Assembly (NCBI RefSeq): GCF_001690985.1
Contig: NZ_MAJS01000024.1
Span: 161,698 to 224,253 of the forward strand
Length of the DNA: 62,556 bases
Reading direction: 5' to 3'
From: Aliivibrio sp. 1S175
Lineage (GTDB): Bacteria > Pseudomonadota > Gammaproteobacteria > Enterobacterales > Vibrionaceae
The notes beneath the pieces are model-generated. The model made no database searches. It worked only from the letters and a program-made list of their open reading frames with translations, and was not told the DNA's origin. This document shows, in pieces, positions 1 to 8,483 of this stretch. The translations under genes and the position numbers were made by a program. Positions within the stretch are counted from its first letter, which is position 1. Each line of letters starts with the position of its first letter.

Positions 1-91
1 ACTAAGTATATTTAAGAGAGCAAGATATAAATTGTTAATTGATCGTTATTCCTCATCACCATTGATCGTATGGAAATTGTGTTTACCCACG

Positions 92-318
92 TCATAGGTC
101 TCTTTTAGGTACTGTTGTAACAGTAAGAAACTTTGATCTCTAAACCAACGATAAGCAGGATCATTCTGATATTTACTTTGGCACAGTAAATATCAGAATG
201 AACTGGCAGCTCAAACGGTAACCGTTTAATGGTTTAATGGTAATTGGCAGTTTATCGATAAATTGACCAGCGATATGCAGTGGTGCAGTCACAAGCGCAT
301 CTGTCTGGCAGATAAGTC
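92..318 (-). pseudogene. Decayed LysR-regulator 3' fragment (copy of 4403-4622)
   Basis: About 225 bases match the 3' part of the intact LysR gene at 4322-5302 in the same orientation, but no open reading frame remains. The match begins near the shared block ATAGGTCTCTTTTAGGT and ends near a shared ACAAGCGCATC. Differences include a GTTTAATG tandem duplication around 222-238 and a rearranged centre that is now a perfect inverted repeat (162-200). The homologous codons encode the C-terminal effector-domain end of the regulator. It is probably the relic of a duplicated gene or a recombination scar. The match was read by eye. Confidence 0.75.
162..200. repeat. Perfect 16-bp inverted repeat inside the LysR relic
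   Basis: CATTCTGATATTTACT (162-177) is followed by the 7-base loop TTGGCAC and the exact reverse complement (185-200). The intact gene has only an imperfect palindrome here, and its loop reads GTGCCAA, the reverse complement of this loop. No T-tract follows, so it is unlikely to be a terminator. Confidence 0.9.
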
Positions 319-346
319 CTCCCGATAAAATGTAAATTTACACACC

Positions 347-1246
347 TCAGTTCGCTGATTTATTTATGTAATAATCAGCTACTTTGATGATCGATTTTTT
401 TACCTGTGCAATCTGTTTTGAATGTGGGCACCAAAGGGATATGGGAACCATTATGTCTTGTTTGATCTCGTCACATTTTATCTCTACCAAATTTTCAGTC
501 ACATATTCAGACTCGATTATCGACTTTGGCAAAAGAGCCCAGCCAAAATTATCTTGAACAAGCTTAATAATGACCGCTAATTGATCAACATATTCATGTT
601 TTGAAGAAACAACAACCTTCTCCGTCATTTTATCGTCGACCATAGATTTGAGTACAAACTGGCGTAAAGATTTCATCGTTGAGAGCGCTTCGCTTGAGGG
701 CTTAGTCGATAATTCACTTCCTGCATGAGCAAATGGCACAAAAGGCATATTCCCCAAAAAAGTAAAATCAATACTATTAATCACTTTGCTTTCGTATATA
801 TTCACAATCCCAAAATGAATACTTCCATCTTCAATCCCTGCTTTTATTTCTGGTTTCGTTCTGACCAAAAAATTAACGCGCATGGATGGGAAGTCTTCAT
901 AAAGCTGTCGACGAATTTTAGAAACAACGTGATGAGGTAAAAAGCTCGCATAAGCTATCGTCACCGACTCTAACCCGCCAAATGAAAGACTTAATGCAAA
1001 TCTATCAAGAGTTTTAGCCTGCTCTAGTATTTGCTTTGCGTAATGATAAAGAAGTACTGCATCTTCCGTGGGTTCAACACTGCGGCTCAATCTATTGAAT
1101 AAAGTGATCGCTAACTGGTCTTCTAAACTCGTGATAACTTGTGCAACCGTTGTTCGGTGCTTAGTTAATTTTATCGCCGCTTTACTAAAAGCCTGCTGTT
1201 CATATACCGCAACGAAAGTATTTAATTGTTCAAGACTAAAGTTCAT
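347..1246 (-). CDS. LysR-family transcriptional regulator
   Basis: A 299-residue protein of normal LysR length. Residues 1-60 form the winged helix-turn-helix (start MNFSLEQLNTFVAVYEQQAFSKA, with TVAQVITSLEDQL as the recognition region); the rest is a periplasmic-binding-protein-like effector domain. LysR proteins usually regulate a divergent neighbour and bind a small-molecule co-inducer. Here the divergent gene is the putative outer-membrane protein at 1466, about 220 bases away, so control of that gene is a reasonable inference. It is not closely related to the LysR at 4322. The effector is unknown. Confidence 0.9.
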   Translation of the reverse strand: MNFSLEQLNTFVAVYEQQAFSKAAIKLTKHRTTVAQVITSLEDQLAITLFNRLSRSVEPTEDAVLLYHYAKQILEQAKTLDRFALSLSFGGLESVTIAYASFLPHHVVSKIRRQLYEDFPSMRVNFLVRTKPEIKAGIEDGSIHFGIVNIYESKVINSIDFTFLGNMPFVPFAHAGSELSTKPSSEALSTMKSLRQFVLKSMVDDKMTEKVVVSSKHEYVDQLAVIIKLVQDNFGWALLPKSIIESEYVTENLVEIKCDEIKQDIMVPISLWCPHSKQIAQVKKSIIKVADYYINKSAN

Positions 1247-1465
1247 ATCATGCCCTGCGAGTCCTTATCTTCGATAATAAATCTTACCACCAGAGTCCAC
1301 ATTAAACATACGAATTAATATTTTTTACCACGAAAAACCGAAATACCCCTTTCCCACCGATGTTTGGATGACAGCGATGGTTCGAGCCCATCGCTAGAGA
1401 GTTAATAAGTCTAAAAACCTTATGTAAAGTTGCGTTATTGCACTTAAATAACTCAGGAACGTCCA

Positions 1466-2215
1466 ATGACCACACTAAAAATGACCACTTTGTCTACGGC
1501 TTTACTTGCTACCATTTCTATTTCTGCATTTGCTGATGATACTCAAAAAGTCGACCCATCCGATATGACTCGTGCCAGTACTAATATGTATGTGGCAACC
1601 AACAACATAGGTGATCTAAAACTATCGGGAGCTCTATCATATACTTATGACAACGGACAGATGTCTATGGTCACATTGGAAGGTTCGATGGATAATGAGG
1701 GGAAATATAAAGACAGCCGAGCTCAATATTTCCATGTATTCAATATAAATAATGCCGTTACACCTCGTGTAGCCGCGTCATTAGACATCATTGATAATGC
1801 AAGCTTTACTACTGCAGCTGTAGGTGGTGTCGCTATTTTTAGAACTCCAATCGACTCTCTGACCTTTTTTGGCCGTGCAGCAGTGATGGGCGGTGAATAT
1901 TCAGACAGCACAACAAGTGCCTTCGGTGTTACAGACAATAGTATCGTAGGTGGTATGGCCGCTGCTTATGCAGTTTGGAAGCCGGGCGCAGATGGTACTT
2001 ATTTTGCAGCCTACCCTGAATTTACGTACATGGATGGTGATATTGAAACGAGTACCGTTAAAACCACTCTACTCGCAGCGACTCCTTTTTCGGCAGACAA
2101 AACACGTTGGGGGCAAGTCAAGGTTGAAAATACTTATGGAAGCATGGAGTCAACCAATCAAAAATTAGACATTGACGACACGGTTGTTTGGTTCCAATAC
2201 AAAGTATTCTTTTAA
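1466..2215 (+). CDS. Putative outer-membrane beta-barrel protein, exported
   Basis: A 249-residue protein with a signal peptide (about residues 1-23, cleavage after SAFA). The mature part has alternating polar/aromatic strands rich in Gly, Ser, Thr and Tyr, and ends in VWFQYKVFF. A C-terminal aromatic residue after an amphipathic strand is the usual BAM recognition signal of outer-membrane barrels. I do not recognise a named family. It has its own terminator and diverges from the LysR gene at 347-1246, which may regulate it. Barrel topology is inferred from composition and the C-terminal motif only. Confidence 0.7.
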   Translation: MTTLKMTTLSTALLATISISAFADDTQKVDPSDMTRASTNMYVATNNIGDLKLSGALSYTYDNGQMSMVTLEGSMDNEGKYKDSRAQYFHVFNINNAVTPRVAASLDIIDNASFTTAAVGGVAIFRTPIDSLTFFGRAAVMGGEYSDSTTSAFGVTDNSIVGGMAAAYAVWKPGADGTYFAAYPEFTYMDGDIETSTVKTTLLAATPFSADKTRWGQVKVENTYGSMESTNQKLDIDDTVVWFQYKVFF

Positions 2216-2240
2216 AACGACCCGGATCCATAATACGTTC

Positions 2241-2271
2241 AAAGGTGAATCGAGAAATTCGCCTTTTTTTG
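2241..2271 (+). terminator. Rho-independent terminator
   Basis: Stem AGGTGAA/TTCGCCT (one G-T pair) followed by seven Ts, 26 bases after the stop of the outer-membrane protein gene. Confidence 0.8.
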
Positions 2272-2799
2272 TTTCTAGTTTTTTCCTTACTTCCTCTCAA
2301 TTTTTTTTGTTAAAATAGCCATCATTTACTATTCAGCTCGACCTTACCTTGAATTCACTATCTACTTCTACTTCTACTAAATTACGCCTACATCCCATAT
2401 TTTTTCAACACTCAAAACCTTATTCTAGCGGCCCATTTCAATGTCATTATTAATTGATACTTAACTATTTACGCTTGCTAGTACATGTCTTACCCTCTAC
2501 TCATCAGTAGTGCGCGTAGTGTTGGGCGCGATATAGGCTCAAGAGTGACTTAGTTTGAATCAAGCTATATTGATCTCAAATGTATCGTCTGGATACAATG
2601 AGTAATAGAAAGGAGCTAAAACAAGTAATGATAGTTATCGCGTGAACATCTTTATGCCATTACGTAGATATATAACTACATGTCTATAATTCATAGAAGC
2701 GTTACCAAGAGCTGCAATGAATAGCGATGTTGAGATGAACCAAAGATATCGTGATATTTAATCGAGCACACAGGCAATCAATAACGAAACTAAATAAAC
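2272..2799. other. Long intergenic region, no gene seen
   Basis: About 530 bases between two terminators. No reading frame with a plausible start and ribosome-binding site was seen on either strand, and no RNA gene was recognised. Confidence 0.5.
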
Positions 2800-2827
2800 A
2801 AAAAAACGCCAGTCAGGCGACTGGCGT
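2800..2827 (-). terminator. Rho-independent terminator of the serine hydrolase
   Basis: ACGCCAGTC/GACTGGCGT stem with loop AGGC; the A-run at 2800-2805 becomes a T-tract on the minus strand. It lies about 75 bases past the stop of the gene at 2904-4187. Confidence 0.85.
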
Positions 2828-2903
2828 ACAAAAAGATAAAACTCTATTCAATGACCAAACCTATCAATGATTGATCACATTAGGTGGCAACCACCAAGCA
2901 TTA

Positions 2904-4187
2904 TTAGCGGCTAAAATATTTCGCAATCTCACGAGCATAAGTTTCTTCTTGGTTTTTGCCGTTACTGGTTGAAAAGAAAGATATAACTAAGTCTTTTTCT
3001 GGTGAAATATACACACCTTGACCACCAACACCTGCCTTATATAAGTCGCCATCCTCAAAGATTGCATCAAATTGATAACCATTCTTGATGTTTGTGTCGT
3101 TGTAGAAAGAGTTTTCCATCATCTTACCAACATAACCACCACCATAAGCTTCTGGGTTACCTGAGTCTTGAATTAACGTAATGACTTCTTTGCTAACTCC
3201 ACCATTACCCAACTTTGCGGCTGACGGAGTAAGTAACATACCGAATTTAGTCATATCTTCAATTGTGGTGTTCATTGAGAAAAACATTAAAGGATATCCC
3301 CCTTTTGGAGAAACGACAGTGTAAGCGTCATTATTTGCCCCCATTTTCTGCCACATATCACGACTGACAATCTCATTCATGGGTAAGTTACGAACATTCT
3401 CAATAAGTCGAGCCAGAACAAACGTATTAATTGAATTGTATTCGAATGTTTTTCCGCCCGGCGCTCTTCGTTTCATTTCAGCAAGTACTTCAAGTGGGCT
3501 TTGGTTGCCTTCACCTTCAAACACGCCAATGGAAACCGCCCATTTAAACCAAGGTTGTTCTGGGTTTATACGTGAGTCCGCCTCTGGCTCATCGTGCTCT
3601 GTTGCGTTCAAACCCGTGGCCATGTTTGCAGTATCAGAAACTGATACCGTATCCCAGTCAGAACCTTTCAACTCAGGGATATATTTAGAAACTGGATCAC
3701 TAGGGTTAACTTTGCCCTCATTGACTAATTTAGCCAGCTCTATACCTGCTGTAATTTTCGAGTTTGAAAACCAATTATGCTTGTCTGTTTTTCGCATCGT
3801 GTTGTAACGTTCAAAGACAACCTCTCCACTCTTAACAACAAGAAAAGCATCGACAGGGTAAGAATCTAGGTGTTCATTTAATGTTTTGCTTTCACCGTGT
3901 ACAGTCGCTGATATTTCACCAATTTTTTTGTCAATTTGATATGGGAATTGATAGACAGGTCCATCACGTTCAATTTGAGCCGTAGGATAGAAACGGCTTA
4001 GGTTCTGCCAAGCAAACTTAGATTGTTCAATAGGAAATTGAAGTTTAACGCGGTTGCCTTTTTCCAAGAAAAAGTCATGAGTGTTGTAAACATCTACGTT
4101 TGTGGATGATTCATTAACGCTCTCATTAGCAAACGCTGAGCCTGCAAATAGAGCCGTTACAATGGATATAGCGATTAAGCTTTTCAT
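2904..4187 (-). CDS. Secreted beta-lactamase-family serine hydrolase
   Basis: A 427-residue protein with signal peptide MKSLIAISIVTALFAGSAFA. It has the serine beta-lactamase/penicillin-binding fold signatures: the nucleophile motif S141-N-S-K144 (SxxK), and a Tyr motif in FEYNSINTF near residue 250. The third motif appears as GGQGVY near the C terminus instead of KTG, as in class C-like esterases and 6-aminohexanoate-dimer hydrolase relatives. The substrate cannot be read from sequence; esterase, amidase or D-amino-acid peptidase are all possible. It lies 134 bases downstream of, and in the same orientation as, the LysR gene at 4322, so co-transcription or LysR control is possible. Confidence 0.85.
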   Translation of the reverse strand: MKSLIAISIVTALFAGSAFANESVNESSTNVDVYNTHDFFLEKGNRVKLQFPIEQSKFAWQNLSRFYPTAQIERDGPVYQFPYQIDKKIGEISATVHGESKTLNEHLDSYPVDAFLVVKSGEVVFERYNTMRKTDKHNWFSNSKITAGIELAKLVNEGKVNPSDPVSKYIPELKGSDWDTVSVSDTANMATGLNATEHDEPEADSRINPEQPWFKWAVSIGVFEGEGNQSPLEVLAEMKRRAPGGKTFEYNSINTFVLARLIENVRNLPMNEIVSRDMWQKMGANNDAYTVVSPKGGYPLMFFSMNTTIEDMTKFGMLLTPSAAKLGNGGVSKEVITLIQDSGNPEAYGGGYVGKMMENSFYNDTNIKNGYQFDAIFEDGDLYKAGVGGQGVYISPEKDLVISFFSTSNGKNQEETYAREIAKYFSR

Positions 4188-4321
4188 ATTGGTTTCCTAT
4201 TGGTAATAAGTACTGTAGTGAGAACGGCATGCAAAAGCTGCGAGCCAGTTGCCTCTGTTAATACAGACACGTTACAAGGAAAACGGAATAACGCCTCATC
4301 GCCTCCGATGGATTGCTTCCA

Positions 4322-5302
4322 TCAAACATTGAAGTTAGGAACATGAACTGCGTTCCTATTTAGACTTCCATTTCGAGCGGCACTAAAAAACCGTCCAGTT
4401 TCATAGGTCTCTTTTAGGTGCTGTTGTAGCAGTAAGAAACTTTGATCTCTAAACCAACGGTGAGCAGGATCATTCTGGAATTTACTGTGCCAAAGTAAAT
4501 AATAACTATGAACGGGCAGTTCAAACGGTAACGGTTTAATGGTAATTGGCAGTTTATCGATAAATTGACCAGCAATATGCAATGGTGCAGTCACAAGCGC
4601 ATCGGTCTGGCATATAAGCTCTATGGCTGAAGTAAATGAAGGGGTCTTTGCGAGTACTTTTCTTTTTTTCTTATGTTGCTGAAATAGCTCTCCTACATAC
4701 TGCTTCATTTCTCGTAACCCATGAACCAATACGTGCTTTGATTCCAAGTAAACGTCTTGGCTCACCGCTTGATTAGCTAAGGGATGTGAATCAGCCATTA
4801 TGATAACGTACTCATCATCAATCAATTTTTTCCCATAAATATTCTCAGGGAAATAATCCAATGTTGAGGCCACAAGCTCAATCTTATTCTCAGACAGCGC
4901 TTGAATGTGTTGCTCTTGCCAAAGCTGACTATATAACGAGGCATTAGGTCCTTGAGCCACTATTTCTTTGCAAATAACGGGAACAATGGCTTCCGAAAGA
5001 AAGGCGGTGTAAGCCAGTGTAAACTCTCGGCTGCATTCTTTAGGAGAGAATATCTCTACGTCATATAAGTCATCAAGAGTCGCCAATATTGATGGCAGTT
5101 TTTTCAGTAATGCTTCACCTTTTGCACTGACCACAAACTGGTTCCCCTCTCGGATCAAAATAGGATCATTAAAGGCGGTTCTAATTTGAGTTAAGGTTCT
5201 ACTCATTGCTGATTGCGTTACGTTTAGGCGTTTCGCTGATCCTGTCAAACTTCGTGTTTGTAGCAAGGTGTATAACGGGCGTAGCAGTTTGTAGTTATTC
5301 AT
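4322..5302 (-). CDS. LysR-family transcriptional regulator
   Basis: A 326-residue protein with N-terminal helix-turn-helix (SLTGSAKRLNVTQSAMSRTL, residues about 19-38) and a LysR substrate-binding domain. Its C terminus runs about 20 residues beyond the usual family length. It precedes the serine hydrolase gene on the same strand and follows a GNAT gene with 21 bases between, so 5806-2904 could be one transcript. Its 3' part is duplicated as a decayed relic at 92-318. Target and effector are unknown. Confidence 0.9.
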   Translation of the reverse strand: MNNYKLLRPLYTLLQTRSLTGSAKRLNVTQSAMSRTLTQIRTAFNDPILIREGNQFVVSAKGEALLKKLPSILATLDDLYDVEIFSPKECSREFTLAYTAFLSEAIVPVICKEIVAQGPNASLYSQLWQEQHIQALSENKIELVASTLDYFPENIYGKKLIDDEYVIIMADSHPLANQAVSQDVYLESKHVLVHGLREMKQYVGELFQQHKKKRKVLAKTPSFTSAIELICQTDALVTAPLHIAGQFIDKLPITIKPLPFELPVHSYYLLWHSKFQNDPAHRWFRDQSFLLLQQHLKETYETGRFFSAARNGSLNRNAVHVPNFNV

Positions 5303-5323
5303 GCCTCATCCTTGAGTTCTTAT

Positions 5324-5806
5324 TTACAGCTGTTTTAGCATCCAAACATCACATGCCCCATGAAGTGTTTCTTCAAGTGGTTGTGGTAGATGTTCAAAGC
5401 CTAGTTTTTCGTACAATCGCACTGCCGCAACCATATTAGAAAGCGTATCAAGATAACATTGAGTAAAGCCCTGCTCTTTCCCAAACGCTAAACACGCAAT
5501 AGCAAGTTGCTTTCCAAGGCCTAACCCTCTGCTTTCTTCAAGCAAAAACAGTTTTTTTAATTCACAGGTATTTGTGTCATTACCAAAGGGAGCAAGACCG
5601 CAACCTCCTACGACTTTTCCATCCAGTAACGCGACCAAATAATGACTGCGATTTTCTTTGGTGTAATAGGCACTCATCTTATCAACTTCGGCATCTGATG
5701 GACCAAAACCTTCACCTACTGCACCATATTCAGCTCCTACACGCTTGATAACACAGCTTAACTCTTCATCATGATCTGCTGACACTTCGACTATATTAAG
5801 GCTCAT
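5324..5806 (-). CDS. GNAT-family N-acetyltransferase
   Basis: A 160-residue acetyltransferase. The acetyl-CoA binding motif A is visible as LFLLEESRGLGLGKQLAIAC (R/Q-x-x-G-x-G/A type), followed by GFTQCYLDTLSNMVAAVRLYEKLGFEHL, the usual motif B with its LYEKLGF ending. The frame is open ten codons further upstream, but the ATG at 5806 has the good ribosome site AAGAGAG eight bases before it, so I chose it. The acceptor substrate is unknown; small-molecule acetylation is usual for this type. Confidence 0.85.
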   Translation of the reverse strand: MSLNIVEVSADHDEELSCVIKRVGAEYGAVGEGFGPSDAEVDKMSAYYTKENRSHYLVALLDGKVVGGCGLAPFGNDTNTCELKKLFLLEESRGLGLGKQLAIACLAFGKEQGFTQCYLDTLSNMVAAVRLYEKLGFEHLPQPLEETLHGACDVWMLKQL

Positions 5807-5836
5807 AATTTCTCTCTTAGGGTTCATCACATTCAT

Positions 5837-6157
5837 CTTTGATTACTCATTTTGTCTTTGATGAATTAACTATAAGGTGACACAGTTATAATTAAAAATC
5901 ACATAAACCAATACTTAGCATGACTTAAAATCAACTCTATAAACTATCTCTTACTACCATATACTTTGTCAAAGTTCGGTGTAATTTTAATAATGCTGTG
6001 CGGGTAATATTAAAGACGAAATTTACTCGTGTTTTTAGAACAACTCTCTTTCAGTATGAGGTGAGTATTCTAAGAGATAAAAATGGATTTAAATCGGTTT
6101 AATTGAAGGAAGTTATGAAGAGAGTATACAGCTCATCTAGGCTTTACTCAGTCACAG
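5837..6157. other. Intergenic region without a recognised gene
   Basis: About 320 bases upstream of the GNAT gene and beyond the DUF3861 terminator. It presumably holds the promoter of the GNAT-LysR group; no coding frame or RNA gene was seen. Confidence 0.45.
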
Positions 6158-6187
6158 AAAAGCCGAGTGTATTCCTTACTCGGCTTT
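6158..6187 (-). terminator. Rho-independent terminator of the DUF3861 gene
   Basis: AAAGCCGAGT/ACTCGGCTTT stem with a 9-base loop; the A-run on the plus strand is a T-tract on the minus strand. It lies 33 bases past the stop at 6221. Confidence 0.8.
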
Positions 6188-6220
6188 AGGTTTTCAATAT
6201 ACTCTTAAAACATTACTCTC

Positions 6221-6523
6221 TTATTTGCCTTTCACTTTACTCTTCAAGTTCTGCATAAAAGTTTTAAAGTGCGGCATAAAATCAGCAAACAATTCATGTT
6301 TACGATTTTGCATCATCACTGGGCCTAATAAACGTAATGCTACGCCCACTTTTGTAGCTACCTCTGGCTCTAAGCCACTCTTTTGCTTTAGATTACCAAC
6401 AATATTAAATACATCTTCACGATCTTGAAATTCAAACACCAATGTTTGAGCAGTTTCTTGCTCTGGTGTTATCTCTTCAATGGTCACTCGATAACACTTA
6501 TCTTTTCTAATTTTAGGGATCAT
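6221..6523 (-). CDS. DUF3861-family protein
   Basis: A 100-residue protein of unknown function. Recognisable family features are the N-terminal YRVTIEEITPEQ strand, FEFQDREDVFNIV, and the C-terminal NRKHELFADFMPHFKTFMQNLK. The start at 6523 (MIPKIRKDK) is preferred to the longer frame because AGAAGG lies at proper distance before it. It diverges from the MarR gene at 6671 over two palindromic operators, so it is probably controlled by that regulator. No signal peptide or membrane segment is visible. Confidence 0.75.
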   Translation of the reverse strand: MIPKIRKDKCYRVTIEEITPEQETAQTLVFEFQDREDVFNIVGNLKQKSGLEPEVATKVGVALRLLGPVMMQNRKHELFADFMPHFKTFMQNLKSKVKGK

Positions 6524-6605
6524 AATTCTGCCTTCTAATAATCTTAATTGTGTCGTAAATAATAACAAACCGATTTGAACTTCTTCTTGAAAGATCGCTC
6601 AATTA

Positions 6606-6649
6606 AGTTGATAATATCAACTATATATTTTTAGTTGATAATGTCAACC
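6606..6649. promoter_or_regulatory. Tandem MarR-type operators
   Basis: AGTTGATAATATCAACT (6606-6622) is a perfect 17-base palindrome; AGTTGATAATGTCAACC (6633-6649) repeats it with two changes. Centres are 27 bases apart. They lie between the divergent DUF3861 and MarR genes, the usual place for MarR autoregulatory sites. Assignment to this MarR protein is an inference. Confidence 0.75.
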
Positions 6650-6670
6650 ACTTTCAATGGCGAGATTTTA

Positions 6671-7096
6671 ATGTCACAAAGAAAATCGTTAGATAGTTTG
6701 TTCACCTTAGTACATACGTTAAAACGTAATTTGCATGATCAAATTGAAGAATTACATCTTGGGATCACCCCTATGCATGTGCGAGTTATCAAGATCATTA
6801 ACCACAAACCGCACTGCACAGCCGTTGATATTGCTAACTATTTAAACCGAGATAAGGCTCAAGTCACACGCCTTTTAAGCAGTTTACTCACACAAGAGCT
6901 CATCATAAAAGAGCCAAACCCTGAAGATAAACGCAGCCAATGCCTTCGTATCACTGAAAGCGGAAAAGAGATAATGAAAAAGATCTCAGTCATTGATAAA
7001 ACAATGTTTGAAAAAATGTCGATGGATCTTTCAGAAGCAGAAATTGCAGAATTTAAGCGTGTTGCAGAGAAAATGGCGAGCAACCTTAATAGCTAA
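6671..7096 (+). CDS. MarR-family transcriptional regulator
   Basis: A 141-residue winged-helix regulator: CTAVDIANYLNRDKAQVTRLLSSL is the helix-turn-helix and EDKRSQCLRITESGKE the wing. Upstream in-frame starts (TTG 6635, ATG 6641) fall inside the second palindromic operator, so the ATG at 6671 is preferred. MarR proteins repress divergent genes and themselves and release DNA on binding phenolic ligands or on oxidation. It probably controls the DUF3861 gene and itself, and perhaps the lipoprotein hydrolase 91 bases downstream. The ligand is unknown. Confidence 0.88.
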   Translation: MSQRKSLDSLFTLVHTLKRNLHDQIEELHLGITPMHVRVIKIINHKPHCTAVDIANYLNRDKAQVTRLLSSLLTQELIIKEPNPEDKRSQCLRITESGKEIMKKISVIDKTMFEKMSMDLSEAEIAEFKRVAEKMASNLNS

Positions 7097-7187
7097 TCGC
7101 CTCAAATAAATCGAAACTAATAAAGACATTAAATTATCGAGCGCAGAATATGCTTAATCGTCACTTTTTATCATTTAAGGAATCGTC

Positions 7188-8354
7188 GTGCGTAAATTTA
7201 TTATGTATTTAACTGCGATCTGCTTGCCACTGCTTATTCTCGGGTGCTCTGCTTTCTCTAATAATCCTAAACCTTTGCATTTATCTGAGCAGTATTACAA
7301 TTATCTGCAGCCTTCATTTGATCAGTACTTAGTGGAAACCAAAGCTTGGCTCTCTGAGCATCGTGCTTTTATCTCTGATGATCATGAAAAAGAGTTAACA
7401 ATGAACATGCCCTTTGAGCGTGGCGATAAAAACTCGAAAAAAGCAATCCTACTGGTACATGGATTAGGCGATTCTCCATACAGCTTTAGTGATCTTGCTA
7501 CGACATTCTCAGAGCAAGGATTTTATGTGCAAGTCCTTTTACTTCCGGGGCATGGAAGTAAACCAGAAGATATGCATTTAACTACCTATCAAGATTGGCA
7601 AAACATTGTTGACCACTACGCTAATCTTCTAAAAAAAGACTATCAAGAAGTGTGGCTAAGTGGGTTTTCAACTGGCGCTAATTTAACAGCGATTCATACA
7701 TTAAATAATGAAGGCATTGATGGCCTTGTTTTTGTTTCACCCGGTTTTGAATCACTAAATCCTACATTAGAAAAACTAAGTTCAGTCGTTTCTGTATTTT
7801 GGGATGGTATATCAAAAAAAGAAAATAACTTTGCACGATACAGCTCAATATCCATGCACGGTATGGCGCAATACTCCGACAGTGCCGTCGCATTTAGAAA
7901 AATAATCACGAATAAAAAAATTACAGTGCCTACTTTAATTGTGATTAGTGAAGCCGACAGCATTATAAATTCACAAGCGACCACGGAATTTTTCGCAGAT
8001 AAATTTGTAAACCCTAACAACCACTTGATTTGGTACGGCGATAAACAAAATTTGCTAATAAAGAAACGAACTCAAGCCTACCCTATGAAGTTAGATGCTT
8101 TACATATCAGTACGGCATCGCACATGAGCCCATTATTTTCGCCTAGCAATAATTATTATGGGAAAAAAGCAGAAAAACTAATCTGTACCAACAGTTTAGA
8201 TGAAGAACAAACTCAGTCCTGTAAACAAGGAGAGAATGTGTGGTTCTCGGCATGGGGTTATCAAGAAGAAGGGAAGGCTTATGCTCGACTCACGTGGAAC
8301 CCATATTTTGATAATTTAGAATATGAGATTAATAAGTTAGTTCGGGTAAATTAA
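7188..8354 (+). CDS. Alpha/beta-hydrolase lipoprotein
   Basis: A 388-residue protein with a lipoprotein signal (LLILGC, Cys20). The hydrolase core shows the oxyanion motif LLVHGLGDSPYSF, a GHGSKPEDM loop, and the nucleophile elbow GFSTGAN (Ser in GxSxG). An Asp in SEADSI and a His in ASHMSPLF fit the remaining triad. The GTG start is supported by AAGGA six bases upstream. It resembles monoacylglycerol lipase/carboxylesterase families. A paralogue at 40148-41311 shares the whole architecture, including the VWFSAWGYQEEGKAYARLTWNPYF-type C terminus. The substrate is unknown. Confidence 0.82.
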   Translation: MRKFIMYLTAICLPLLILGCSAFSNNPKPLHLSEQYYNYLQPSFDQYLVETKAWLSEHRAFISDDHEKELTMNMPFERGDKNSKKAILLVHGLGDSPYSFSDLATTFSEQGFYVQVLLLPGHGSKPEDMHLTTYQDWQNIVDHYANLLKKDYQEVWLSGFSTGANLTAIHTLNNEGIDGLVFVSPGFESLNPTLEKLSSVVSVFWDGISKKENNFARYSSISMHGMAQYSDSAVAFRKIITNKKITVPTLIVISEADSIINSQATTEFFADKFVNPNNHLIWYGDKQNLLIKKRTQAYPMKLDALHISTASHMSPLFSPSNNYYGKKAEKLICTNSLDEEQTQSCKQGENVWFSAWGYQEEGKAYARLTWNPYFDNLEYEINKLVRVN

Positions 8355-8421
8355 GCTGTAATTACACAGAATAATTACCCAACCTTACCAAACAGAGCTT
8401 ATCTAATTATCTATTAAACAT

Positions 8422-8445
8422 AAAAAAGGGCGACACTCGCCCTTT
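8422..8445. terminator. Bidirectional terminator
   Basis: AAAGGGCG/CGCCCTTT stem with loop ACACT, A-run on the left and T-rich on the right, between convergent genes ending at 8354 and 8484. Confidence 0.8.
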
Positions 8446-8483
8446 ATATTGTTGCTATTTTAAGCTGAATTATTAACTAAATT

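Noticed and set aside
331-342. TGTAAATTTACA as a possible parS2 site
   Set aside because: The half-sites are in the opposite order to TTTACANTGTAAA; it is a plain AT-rich palindrome.
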